DNA from: Desulfuromusa sp.
Lineage (GTDB): Bacteria; Desulfobacterota; Desulfuromonadia; Desulfuromonadales; Geopsychrobacteraceae
DNA: 64,000 bases
Direction of reading: 5' to 3'
NCBI GenBank assembly: GCA_016744595.1
Contig: JADGEB010000004.1
Location: 78,850 to 142,849 of the forward strand
A program made the translations under genes and the position numbers. Shown here one piece after another: positions 27,501 to 35,327 of the stretch (positions are counted from its first letter, which is position 1; each line of letters starts with the position of its first letter). The notes under the pieces were generated by a model that worked only from the letters and a program-made list of their open reading frames with translations, ran no database searches and had not been told where the DNA came from.

Positions 27501-28545
27501 CCTGCCATAATTGTTGTAAACTGGAAAATTCAACTGCATCACCAACCGGCGTTCCAGTGGCGTGGCATTCAATTAGATCAACATCAGCGGGAGACCAGCC
27601 AGCCTGTTGATAGGCAGAACGCATTGCACGCAGCTGACCTTCGGAATCAGGTGCTAGGAGACTACCACCAAGGTCATTTGACAATCCGATACCACGAATA
27701 ACTGCATGAATCTGATCACCATCACGAAGTGCGTCAACAGTCCGTTTCAATAACACCAGACCACATCCCTCACCAACAACAAGCCCATTACCATTCTGAT
27801 CAAATGGTGAACAGGTGCCGGTTGGTGACAAAGCCCGTAACTGTGAAAACCCCATCTGCGTATAAAGTGAATCGGGTCTTGACAATCCACCGGCAAGAAT
27901 AGCATCAGCCCGACCCGACTGTAGCTCATCTACGGCTAGTTTAATGGCATAGAGTGATGAAGCACAGGCAGCATCAACGGTAAAACAGGTTCCTTCAAAG
28001 CCAAGTGCTTTTGCAAGAAGACCAGCTGGCAACCCAGCTACATAGTGGTTAATGGGTGCAACTGGTGATTCATCCAGCGACAAAATCTGATCGGATAGCT
28101 TCTCTATAAATGTGCGGCCAAGGTAGTTTCGTGCAAGAGCAGAAGACTTTTCGCTTGGAAGGGCTAAATTGCCGATAATAATTCCGGCACGGCTTCTGTC
28201 AATTTTTTCAGTAGCAACAGATGCTAGTGTTTGTTGGCCAACCCGCATAAGTAAACGAAACATTGGATCAAGTTCAGCTAGAAACTTTGGATCTATATCC
28301 AAACCGGGAATTTGTGCCGTGTCGATTTCATCATCGAGAAAACAGGCTTTTTTTGAATAAACCTTATCTGCTGAACCTATCTGTGGATCAAAAACAGCTT
28401 CAGGAGGAAGAAGCCAGCGTCCGTTCGGTGGCTGACGCGAAGTGTTGACGTTAGCAACAATATTGTCCCAGAAACGATCCAGGGTCGGTGAATTTGGAAA
28501 CATTCCACCGACCCCGACAATTGCGACAGATTTTTCAGGTAGCAT
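21571..28545 (-). CDS. pfaC: PfaC-type polyunsaturated acyl synthase: KS-CLF-AT-(DH)2
   Basis: A 2324-residue iterative synthase. Domains by eye: ketosynthase (about 6-450, Cys194 in DAACASSL) and chain-length factor (about 465-900), where the cysteine position is replaced in SSEENSGLRALE. An acyltransferase follows (about 1040-1350, Ser1147 in GYSLGESAG). Then comes a linker and two FabA-like double-hotdog dehydratases (about 1580-1950 and 1990-2300). Their histidines are His1831 in FLTCHFVDDQVMPG and His2215 in FFKAHFYQDPVCPG. With PfaA and PfaD it builds cis-polyunsaturated chains. The AT fused between CLF and DH probably replaces a separate PfaB. No C-terminal acyltransferase for phospholipid delivery is seen. 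A nine-C run lies in the AT-DH linker. It starts 2 bases after pfaA stops. Confidence 0.93.
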   Translation of the reverse strand: MLPEKSVAIVGVGGMFPNSPTLDRFWDNIVANVNTSRQPPNGRWLLPPEAVFDPQIGSADKVYSKKACFLDDEIDTAQIPGLDIDPKFLAELDPMFRLLMRVGQQTLASVATEKIDRSRAGIIIGNLALPSEKSSALARNYLGRTFIEKLSDQILSLDESPVAPINHYVAGLPAGLLAKALGFEGTCFTVDAACASSLYAIKLAVDELQSGRADAILAGGLSRPDSLYTQMGFSQLRALSPTGTCSPFDQNGNGLVVGEGCGLVLLKRTVDALRDGDQIHAVIRGIGLSNDLGGSLLAPDSEGQLRAMRSAYQQAGWSPADVDLIECHATGTPVGDAVEFSSLQQLWQESGWRPGQCVIGSVKANVGHLLTAAGSAAMIKTVLAMKQQTLPPMVNFTAPATGIELDNSPFRILSQPGRWDARKGDLPRRAAVSAFGFGGINAHLLLEEWIPKEEIKRPIRLHPTFQQRNQPIAIVGMGAQFGVWKNLEDFQHRVFGAQDDVKGSSPINWWGAQQSRWYRQAGLDRIDFRGYFVPEVFSRPSDFRIPPKEQEEMLPRQLLMLKVAAAALQDAQLTDKDLLFAGVYIGSGLDLNATNFSFRWGLQKYARQWADELGLQLDEVQFSAWLAELRATAGPALTANRTMGALGSVVASRIAKEFRIGGPSFTLSSEENSGLRALEVGIHSLQEGSINRAIVGAVDLAGDLRSVLSRHSNTPFSATGINRPFDRDADGSIIGEGAAAVVLKRLDDARQDGDQIYAVINGIGTAIGGSIVSSSPVSEIYANSIDRACQNSNISPETISYLEADGCGVLSVDQLEAQVLGKVISLGANKHNCKVGSVKADIGHAGAAAGLASLVKAALCLQHKILPPLRNLNSLCPEWVHTKGQFSAPSAPQYWLKNRADGPRRAMVSGIGSDSSCSHVVLEESTGSEPLADRALVCRPLGGLPEGLFVLEAVTSESLLARINELRRFSSAYTVQPIDTLARLWFTQSPLDSNLPYCLSLVASSYEELFVQLDHAQATISMDPNQSIGMSRELQLTPALRDRLFYNPQPLGIDGKVAFVFPGSGNHFAGMGQELSARWPEIYRQQDQHSQYLADQYLPEHFWKEELSESIQNNHNALVISHVAQCTALSDLVSHFGIKPQMISGYSLGESAGLFSSGAWQDRDGMLHRLEKSSLFTEELAGECRAAKRIWGLKPEQQVDWILGMVNLPAEQIKQHLQGKNQAYLLIINTLHESVVGGNRSQVEQLVAELGCHFIPLHGVTTVHCEVVKAVSDAYRELHLFDVTPPRGIDFYSCALGNKYPLTSNNAADVILAQALDTINYPKVIEQLYADGARIFLEVGPGTSCNRMIHSILSDQPHLTRSICAQGLGTTTQLLRLLGSCLAERVSVDLNLLYPPLEETSLKEHVNESRIYTTIGGKNFEIKSIVKSKTSAKTATLIDQLNEKDEEILAFREADSTVALDPLVNQFNQTLTAGIDAHEAFLSFSETIGQALSDNISLQTELLQQLVDNGESIAVASSFISPSHSVSSTEKIDSIFSETPPLGQSVAFDRSMCMEFAVGSVEKMLGPDFAEVDTYPTRVRLPDGPLMLVDRIMEVEGVPGSMTHGRVVTEHDVTADRWYLDGGRIPTCIAVEAGQADLFLSGYLGIDFISKGKAVYRLLDAVVTFHRGLPVVGDTIHYDIKIEEFFRQGQTYLFRFNFEGTVNGEPLLSMRNGCAGFFTAEDLAAGKGIVHTKLDLSPQSGKLPSDWHEPVSLQREGYNEEQVNALYAGDLQGCFGVQFAALPFKPYTLPGNKLKLVDRVIELDPQGGRYGIGQITAEMDIHPDDWFLTCHFVDDQVMPGTLMYECCMHTLRIFLLRMGWVGAEGETWCEPIPGIGSGLKCRGQVVATTKTVTYRVSIKELGYSPEPFAIVDALMFADGHPIVEIPDMSVRLAGLDRHKIEEIWQPKKNKLSPSGAKQVLYDTDRITAFAIGKPSEAFGDLYRIFDRERKIARLPGPPFQFLDRIVAINGEPWKLVEGVTVTAEYDVPLDAWYFASNRQTNMPFSVLLEIGLQPCGWLAAYLGSALTSETDLSFRNLDGNAVQHRPVTAQSGTLSIEVKITRIASSGGMIIQGYDFSVSDRFGTVYSGDTVFGFFSKQSLAQQVGVQGASLYQPTDTELTNVERFAYPKDLPYPDIKMCMVDEIEVFNPRGGPHNLGFIRGNKIVDPDEWFFKAHFYQDPVCPGSLGLESFLQLLKVVAAQRWGISPESQFETVVHNEKHSWNYRGQIIPANEKILVEAVVTAVDDVNKMLKADGFLSVDGKVIYQLKDFSIKLYLQGDADGNP
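23922..23930. repeat. homopolymer tract of nine G (nine C in the pfaC message)
   Basis: This run encodes part of SETPPLGQ in the linker between the AT and first dehydratase of PfaC. It is the longest G/C homopolymer I noticed in the window and a possible slippage site. Confidence 0.8.
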
Positions 28546-28547
28546 CT

Positions 28548-31500
28548 TCAGGCAACTCCAATCAACTTATTGCGCTGAAACGTTGCATTCAATGATGCGT
28601 CAATAACACATTCATAATCTTCGATCCGAGCAACCAACAGATTTTCAATAGGATCAATAAAGTCGATATTGGCGATGGCTCGGTTATGATTTTGTTTGGT
28701 CAACTTAACCCGTATTTCAACACCACGCTCGGGAAATTTTTGCTGAAACTGTCGATACCGACCTGCAAAAACCGGTAGGGATCCAGCTTTATATTGTTCA
28801 AAACTCCACAGAATCAACATTTGAAAGCTACTATCCAGTGCCAGCGGATCGGCTAGCCAGGAATTACGCAATGGTTGCTGAATCCACTGATTCGGCAAAG
28901 GTGCTGGGTTAATCAGTGCACTAATACCATCAGCTGAGGCACCAATAACTTCACGGATGCCATGAAAATCATTACCATGAAAGAGCCGTTCTGGCTTATA
29001 AATTTCACTGATCTGAAGTGAATATTCAGGAAGATTCAACTTCTCAGCAGCCAATTTCCGATCAGGCAGGCGGGACGCGAGGATTATCCTTGCCCTGGCA
29101 TGGGCAATCGACTGGCCATTACCGTCAATTCCTGAGAGCTCAACAGGCACAATATGAACACCATCACCTTTAATTGCCTTGCCTGTCATCACTTGCAGAG
29201 CAGCGCTCTGTTGTGGTTCAAGGGTCACTCCTTTAAGAACACGCAAGTCATTAAATCCTTGGAACTTCAATCCCGGATTATTATGGATAGCGCCATGAGC
29301 CAACCACTCAATAATAATTGCCATAGGCAGAACGGCTTTACCATCAATAACGTGTGATTTTAAAAATGGATATTGGTCAATATCAAGATCAAGATCAAAT
29401 GCTTTAGAGACACAAATATTTTGTGGCGGATCTGACAACTCTTCAATTGTACCTTCAACATTTCCACCCGAAATAACCAATTCAACCGGGCCACCAGGGG
29501 GAGTGGAAAGCTCATTGACCAGATAATCGGCTCCCGCTTGTAAATCGATCACATCGATCCCCTCCTGAGCAAAAACCTTTTTCAATGCCGGAGTGACCAT
29601 TCCTCCATCCCAAGGTCCCCAATTCAACGAAATGACCCGACAATCTGGCCTTGATTCCGCTTGCTGATCAGCAATTTTATTGAGAACCTCATTGGCAACA
29701 GCATAGTCAACTTGTCCTACCCTCCCAAAACGTCCAGTTGAAGAGGAGAACATCACCATTATCTTTAGATCATCATCACCGACAGAATTTAGAAGTGTTC
29801 GTAAACCATTCACTTTAGTTGAATATACTTGCTCAAACTGTTCGCTAGTTTTCTCTTTAATCAACTTGTCAGCCAACACCCCGGCACCATGTATCAATCC
29901 CTTGACTGGCCCATATTGCTCCCGCATTTCACGAAGAAGAGAATTTAAAGCTTGCTGATCACGTAAATCGACTGATCGATAAATTGCAGTTCCACCGGAT
30001 TTCAAAATTCGCTCCAGAGTTGTGCGAATTTCTCGTACTGCCATAATCTGCTGATATTTATATGCCACATCACGTGGTTTCAGGGGAACCTCAGACTGAG
30101 AAACAAGCCCCTTCTTGATCTCTCCCTCCGTCTGGAGATCAACCAACCAAGCAGGTTCAGTATCACTTATCGGAGTACGCCCAAGTAGCAATAGAGTTGC
30201 TTGGGTTGCAATACTGAGAGAAACAGCAACTTCTGCCGTAACTCCTCGAGCGCCACCGCTGATAACGATCAGATCACCGACCTGAACTGGCACATTAGCA
30301 TCAATCTTATCTAGGGGCTCTGAAGCCAGCTCAAGAGAACGTAATCCTTGGGTGCTAATCCCTACTTCTACAGGGCTTGTGATAAATATTTCGTCAACAA
30401 TTGCTGCCGCAGTCGGTCGAATTTCCATCCCCATCGCCAGGTCGAGGGCTTTACAATGTATTGTTGGCCACTCCAGCGCCGCGGTCTTACTTAAACCAGC
30501 TAAACCACCTGAAAGTGAATCGTTGATCGATCTTGCTGTCCCAAGACCAAAGTAACCGTCCATCCGCGAAACAGTTGTAAAAAAAGCACCACCTCGGTTA
30601 GCACTATTGTGTAATTCTGGCTCAACTTTCTGTAGTAACCTGAAAGCATTGTGAAGAAACTGATCGTTTGCCCCCGACAATGGTGCGAGGACAACTAACC
30701 CAACCAAATTTACAGGAATGCTGAGTGAATCAACATCCGCTATTGAGATTTTCCGTGGTATTAACTGACGATCGGTCAAACGCGAACAGACTGCATCAGA
30801 CAACTTAGAACCATCGTCTGTAATCCAGACTTCTGCCCCAACCGCAAAGTTAAAATTTTTAGGCGCTCTTTTTTGCGGCAAAGAAATCGTGCGTAGGACT
30901 TCTCTTATGACACCCTTTGCAGCACTAGTTTCACTATTGGAGGTTACTGTAACCGCATCTTTTGAGCCAGATATGCTGGCAAGAAAATCGACGATCTGCC
31001 CTACTGTCTGCAAAGTTCCAAGATGTTCCGGCTTGATCGCCGGGGTTCCTGGTAAGCGCTCTTGCAACGCAGAAAGTATTTCAACCCGCTTGATCGAATC
31101 GATCCCCAGATCAGTATCAAGTGCCATTTCCAGCTCCAGCATTTCAACTGGATAGCCTGTTTTTTCAGCAATTACGTCCAACAAAACTGTTGAAACCTGC
31201 TGCCGGTCAACCTGTCCCATCTGGGGTAATTCAGCAGAAATAGTCGGACTGTGCTGTTCATTGCTCTGACATAAATGATCGACAATTTGCCCCAACGTTT
31301 GAAGCACTCCGAGATCTTCGGGGCGAACTGCAGGAAGCTCTGGTAGCTGTTCCTGCAGTGCAGAAAGTATTTCTACCCGCTTGATCGAATCGATCCCTAA
31401 ATCAGTATCAAGTGCCATCTCCAATTCCAGCATATCAACCGGATAACCAGTCTTTTCAGCGACCACTCCCAACAAGGTGGCTGAAACATCCTCTTGAGCA

Positions 31501-34500
31501 ATCTGACTGTTCTGCGATGAGACCGGAGCGGCGGCAATACTTTGTGTGTCACCCTGACACAGGTGATCAACAATTTGACCCAATGTCTGAAGCACACCGA
31601 GATCTTCGGGGCGAACTGCAGGAAGCTCTGGTAGCTGTTCCTGCAGTGCAGAAAGTATTTCTACCCGCTTGATCGAATCGATCCCTAAATCAGTATCAAG
31701 AGCCATCTCCAATTCCAGCATTTCGACTGGGTAACCAGTTTTTTCAGCGACCACCCCCAGCAATACGGCTGAAACTTGGTCAATACCTACACTGCTTAGA
31801 GATGCTTGAGTGACAACTGAACCTGACATACCGGAACTTAGGTAATCGACAATTTGCCCCAAAGTTTGCAGAGCACCGAGATCTTCAGGACGGATCGTCG
31901 GTGCTGATGGTAGTTTCTCTTGAAGAGCGGAGAGAATTTCAACTCGTTTAATTGAATCAATCCCCAAATCGGTATCAAGAGCCATTTCCAATTCTAGCAT
32001 TTCGACAGGGTAACCGGTTTTTTCTGAGACAATACCAAGCAACAAAGGTGCAACATTCTCATTACCAGCAGCTACTGTGAATTCGGATATCGGGACTGAA
32101 ACAACAGGCTCAGGCTGAGGATCTGGAACGGCAACAGGTTTTCCTGCTGAAGAAACCAACGGTGCTATCGGCTGAGCCCTTACTGCTCCGGATACGCCCT
32201 GTAATAGCTCTCGCTGCTGTTCAACTAGTTGCATAAAGGAACGGGTTGCTGTTTGCTGTCCTTCAAGAAACTGTTGATGTAGTTTAGATGTCTGCTCCTG
32301 CAGAATTTGCAGCGCCTGCATACTTTGTTGAGTTATACGTAGAGCATCTTGCATATTTCCTGATGTGGCCGAAGCTGCAACCACCTGATTGGCGACAGGT
32401 TGATCAGTAGGTTTGGTAGAGGCAACTGTCGTTGCTGCCTGAGAGGCAGTTGTTGTATTTTGCAACTTCAAAGGTGGTCTTTTCTGCGGTTGTTTATAGT
32501 AGTTAGCACCACAAATAGAAACGGTAAGACCCTTCTTTTTTGGTGCTGGCTGACTAACAGCAAATCCTTCATCCCAGAGGGTCAAATCTACGGCATCATC
32601 AAGAACCGCAAGTTTAGCCAGTGTTCTTCCAAGATCATGACTGCCTGAGCGTCTACCGTTAGATGAATCAAGAGCAATTGCCTGATAATCACGATCTCCA
32701 AGTATTGCTTTAACCATTCCGGTCAAACGACCACCAGGTCCAACCTCAACAAAAACCCTGATCCCAGCTTGATACATGGCTTCGATTTCAGCAACAAAAT
32801 CAACCGGGCTGGCCAATTGATCGGTCAATAATTCCCTGACAGCGATTGCGCTAGCAGGATATATTTTTCCAGTCGTATTGGAATAAACATTCTTCCGAGG
32901 ATCATTGAAGTTTGTAGTGTTTAGTTTTTCTGCAAAAGGCTGTGCTGCATCAGCAATCAATTTACTGTGAAAAGCTGCTGCAACTGCAAGTTGCTTATTA
33001 GCAATTCCTCTCTGATTCAGTAGTTTAATTGCTTGATTAATTCCAGCGGTTGAACCTGAAAGAACCGCCTGTTCCGGGGTGTTGCGATTAGCTATGACTA
33101 GATCGAGCGACTCTTCAGCTAGAAAAGTTTCAACCAGATCCAACGGAGCTGAAACTGCTACCATTGAGCCTCGATCACCCGTTCCAGATGCCATCAGCTC
33201 ACCACGGAGACGGGACAGATTATGCAGTTCCTCGGTCGTATAGACTTCAGCAGCACAGAGTGCGGTTAGTTCACCATAGCTGTGCCCGGCGACCGCATCT
33301 GCTGAAACACCAAAACGAGCCAACACCCGCCCTGCTGCAAGACTGACTGCGCCAAGTGCAGGTTGTGCAACCTCTGTTGCCTGCAAAGCTGCTCTAGCAG
33401 CCTGCTTACCTTCAGGGTTAAATTGCGGGAGTGGATAAATAATATCGACAAGACTGCCACTGCTTGAATTGGTATTAGTAGCAAAAACACGGTCAGCATC
33501 AATCAGCGATGTCAGAAACTCGGGAAACTGAAGTGCCAGATCTTTAAGCATGTCTGGGTACTGCGCCCCTTGGCCAGGAAACAGCATAGCGGTGGAACCT
33601 GTTAACACACCAGAAGCATAGTAGATACCATCAAGGGTTTCCCATGTTTGCTGCCCACTATTTTTTTTCAGCATCGCCAAAGCGTTCTGCAATTGGGCAG
33701 AACGTTTCGTCTGATCCCTATCAACAACCATAATCAGTCGACTTGAATCACTTGCTTGGTATTGGCGTCGCTGTTTGTCAGCTTCAATACGCAGTTGTGA
33801 CCACTCCAGTTCAGCGTTAAAGCTACTTAACTGATTCTTCAGCCCAGTATCATCGATTGCAGAAAATGGGAGGATCTGAACTTTTCCATCCCAATCGACA
33901 ACCTGCTTGGTCGATTGATATTCTTCCAACAGACAATGGAAATTGCTACCACCAAAACCAAGGGCACTAATCCCGGCACGGCGAGGATGATCGCCTCGGG
34001 GAATCCAGGGTCGTGCTTCAGTATTGACATAAAAGGGAGTATCGATAGCTGTCAGGCTCTCGGCCGGTTTATCAACTTTAATTGTTGGCGGTAAAACCTT
34101 ATGATATAGAGCCAGACTTGCCTTAATTAATCCAGCGACACCAGCAGCTGCTTTAGCGTGGCCAATCTGTGATTTGATTGAACCCAGAGCGCACCACGGT
34201 TTTTCAGCCTTACCGAATACTTCATGCAAAGCAGCTACTTCAACGGCATCCCCTACCTTGGTACCGGTACCATGCCCCTCAATCAATTCAACCGTATCTG
34301 GGGTTACTTTGCTCTGATGATAAGCACGGCGGAACGCCTTTGCCTGCCCTTTGGAGCTCGGCTCATAAATCGCCGAACCACTACCATCGCTTGATGCCCC
34401 AAGACCCTTAACAACAGCATAAATATTATCGCCATCACGTTCAGCATCCTCAAGCCGCTTCAGAACCAAAATCCCCAATCCCTCCCCCAGGGTGGTGCCA

Positions 34501-35327
34501 TCGGAATCAGCATCATAGGGACGCGCATGACCCGATGGTGACAATGCCGGGGTCTTACTAAAGCAGGTGTACATAAAAATATCGTTGAACGTATCGATAC
34601 CACCAGTAACAGCCATATCAGAACGCCCAGAACTGAGCTCGAGTATTGCCAAATTCAAAGCACTCAACGAACTACCACAAGCGGCATCAACGGTACAATT
34701 GGTGCCACCAAAGTTGAAGTGTTTGCTGATTCGTCCGGCAACAACATTACCAAGCAAACCCGGAAATGAGTTTTCCTGCCACGGAACGTAAGAATCGGAG
34801 ATTCTGTTGATGACATCTTCAGCAAGTTCTTTTTCAACCCCGGCATCGGCCAATGCTTCTTTCCAGCGTGGATAACCGAGTCTGGCTCCAAGAGGAACAA
34901 CCAGTTCCAACGTTCCGGTTATTCCAAGAATGACGCTGACCCGTTCGTGGTCAAATTCTTTTTCAGTCGTATAGCCAGCATCATTAAGTGCCTGTTCAAC
35001 CGCCAATAATCCCAGTAACTGCGAAGTATCGATCGCCTCGATAGCATTTGGCAAAATACCGTAATCCATCGGATTAAATTCAACCGGAGAAAGGAAACCA
35101 CCAAGCTTTGCGTAAACTTTATCGGCTACCTTTGGGTCTTGATCGTAATAATCATCGGATCGCCAGTGACTTTCAGGAACTTCGGTTATTGCGTCAACCC
35201 GATCTTTGATGTTGGTCCAGAACTTCCCGGTGGTATCAGCTTGCGGATATATGGAACCAAGACCGATAATAGCGATCGGCACAGTATTCACCGGATGTGG
35301 ATTTTCGTCTCTGTTATCAGTTTTCAA
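28548..35327 (-). CDS. pfaA: PfaA-type polyunsaturated acyl synthase: KS-AT-ACP4-KR-DH
   Basis: A 2259-residue synthase. Ketosynthase is at about 15-455 with Cys217 in DAACGSSL. Malonyl/acyltransferase is at about 575-890 with Ser683 in VAGHSYGELTAL. Four tandem acyl carrier domains each carry the LGIDSIK phosphopantetheine site, with serines at about 1125, 1218, 1314 and 1411. A ketoreductase follows at about 1680-1930 (ISGGARGVTAE; FSSSTGRFG...DYAVANE). A PKS-type dehydratase closes the protein at about 1975-2245 (HVIDGKAVLP; DPLALDSSF). A Gln-rich, probably flexible or coiled segment precedes the ACPs. It overlaps pfaD by 4 bases. The number of ACPs in this family varies and tends to set productivity. 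Confidence 0.94.
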   Translation of the reverse strand: MKTDNRDENPHPVNTVPIAIIGLGSIYPQADTTGKFWTNIKDRVDAITEVPESHWRSDDYYDQDPKVADKVYAKLGGFLSPVEFNPMDYGILPNAIEAIDTSQLLGLLAVEQALNDAGYTTEKEFDHERVSVILGITGTLELVVPLGARLGYPRWKEALADAGVEKELAEDVINRISDSYVPWQENSFPGLLGNVVAGRISKHFNFGGTNCTVDAACGSSLSALNLAILELSSGRSDMAVTGGIDTFNDIFMYTCFSKTPALSPSGHARPYDADSDGTTLGEGLGILVLKRLEDAERDGDNIYAVVKGLGASSDGSGSAIYEPSSKGQAKAFRRAYHQSKVTPDTVELIEGHGTGTKVGDAVEVAALHEVFGKAEKPWCALGSIKSQIGHAKAAAGVAGLIKASLALYHKVLPPTIKVDKPAESLTAIDTPFYVNTEARPWIPRGDHPRRAGISALGFGGSNFHCLLEEYQSTKQVVDWDGKVQILPFSAIDDTGLKNQLSSFNAELEWSQLRIEADKQRRQYQASDSSRLIMVVDRDQTKRSAQLQNALAMLKKNSGQQTWETLDGIYYASGVLTGSTAMLFPGQGAQYPDMLKDLALQFPEFLTSLIDADRVFATNTNSSSGSLVDIIYPLPQFNPEGKQAARAALQATEVAQPALGAVSLAAGRVLARFGVSADAVAGHSYGELTALCAAEVYTTEELHNLSRLRGELMASGTGDRGSMVAVSAPLDLVETFLAEESLDLVIANRNTPEQAVLSGSTAGINQAIKLLNQRGIANKQLAVAAAFHSKLIADAAQPFAEKLNTTNFNDPRKNVYSNTTGKIYPASAIAVRELLTDQLASPVDFVAEIEAMYQAGIRVFVEVGPGGRLTGMVKAILGDRDYQAIALDSSNGRRSGSHDLGRTLAKLAVLDDAVDLTLWDEGFAVSQPAPKKKGLTVSICGANYYKQPQKRPPLKLQNTTTASQAATTVASTKPTDQPVANQVVAASATSGNMQDALRITQQSMQALQILQEQTSKLHQQFLEGQQTATRSFMQLVEQQRELLQGVSGAVRAQPIAPLVSSAGKPVAVPDPQPEPVVSVPISEFTVAAGNENVAPLLLGIVSEKTGYPVEMLELEMALDTDLGIDSIKRVEILSALQEKLPSAPTIRPEDLGALQTLGQIVDYLSSGMSGSVVTQASLSSVGIDQVSAVLLGVVAEKTGYPVEMLELEMALDTDLGIDSIKRVEILSALQEQLPELPAVRPEDLGVLQTLGQIVDHLCQGDTQSIAAAPVSSQNSQIAQEDVSATLLGVVAEKTGYPVDMLELEMALDTDLGIDSIKRVEILSALQEQLPELPAVRPEDLGVLQTLGQIVDHLCQSNEQHSPTISAELPQMGQVDRQQVSTVLLDVIAEKTGYPVEMLELEMALDTDLGIDSIKRVEILSALQERLPGTPAIKPEHLGTLQTVGQIVDFLASISGSKDAVTVTSNSETSAAKGVIREVLRTISLPQKRAPKNFNFAVGAEVWITDDGSKLSDAVCSRLTDRQLIPRKISIADVDSLSIPVNLVGLVVLAPLSGANDQFLHNAFRLLQKVEPELHNSANRGGAFFTTVSRMDGYFGLGTARSINDSLSGGLAGLSKTAALEWPTIHCKALDLAMGMEIRPTAAAIVDEIFITSPVEVGISTQGLRSLELASEPLDKIDANVPVQVGDLIVISGGARGVTAEVAVSLSIATQATLLLLGRTPISDTEPAWLVDLQTEGEIKKGLVSQSEVPLKPRDVAYKYQQIMAVREIRTTLERILKSGGTAIYRSVDLRDQQALNSLLREMREQYGPVKGLIHGAGVLADKLIKEKTSEQFEQVYSTKVNGLRTLLNSVGDDDLKIMVMFSSSTGRFGRVGQVDYAVANEVLNKIADQQAESRPDCRVISLNWGPWDGGMVTPALKKVFAQEGIDVIDLQAGADYLVNELSTPPGGPVELVISGGNVEGTIEELSDPPQNICVSKAFDLDLDIDQYPFLKSHVIDGKAVLPMAIIIEWLAHGAIHNNPGLKFQGFNDLRVLKGVTLEPQQSAALQVMTGKAIKGDGVHIVPVELSGIDGNGQSIAHARARIILASRLPDRKLAAEKLNLPEYSLQISEIYKPERLFHGNDFHGIREVIGASADGISALINPAPLPNQWIQQPLRNSWLADPLALDSSFQMLILWSFEQYKAGSLPVFAGRYRQFQQKFPERGVEIRVKLTKQNHNRAIANIDFIDPIENLLVARIEDYECVIDASLNATFQRNKLIGVA
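31309..31700. repeat. identical 104-bp segments in ACP2 and ACP3 of pfaA
   Basis: Bases 31309-31412 and 31597-31700 are identical and 288 bp apart. They cover the phosphopantetheine site and flanks of two successive carrier domains. The outer ACPs are similar but not identical. This fits recent duplication or gene conversion. Confidence 0.9.

Noticed and set aside
31050..31960. Regularly spaced repeats suggesting a CRISPR or satellite array
   Set aside because: They are the four in-frame ACP domains of PfaA at 93-97-residue spacing, inside one long coding frame.
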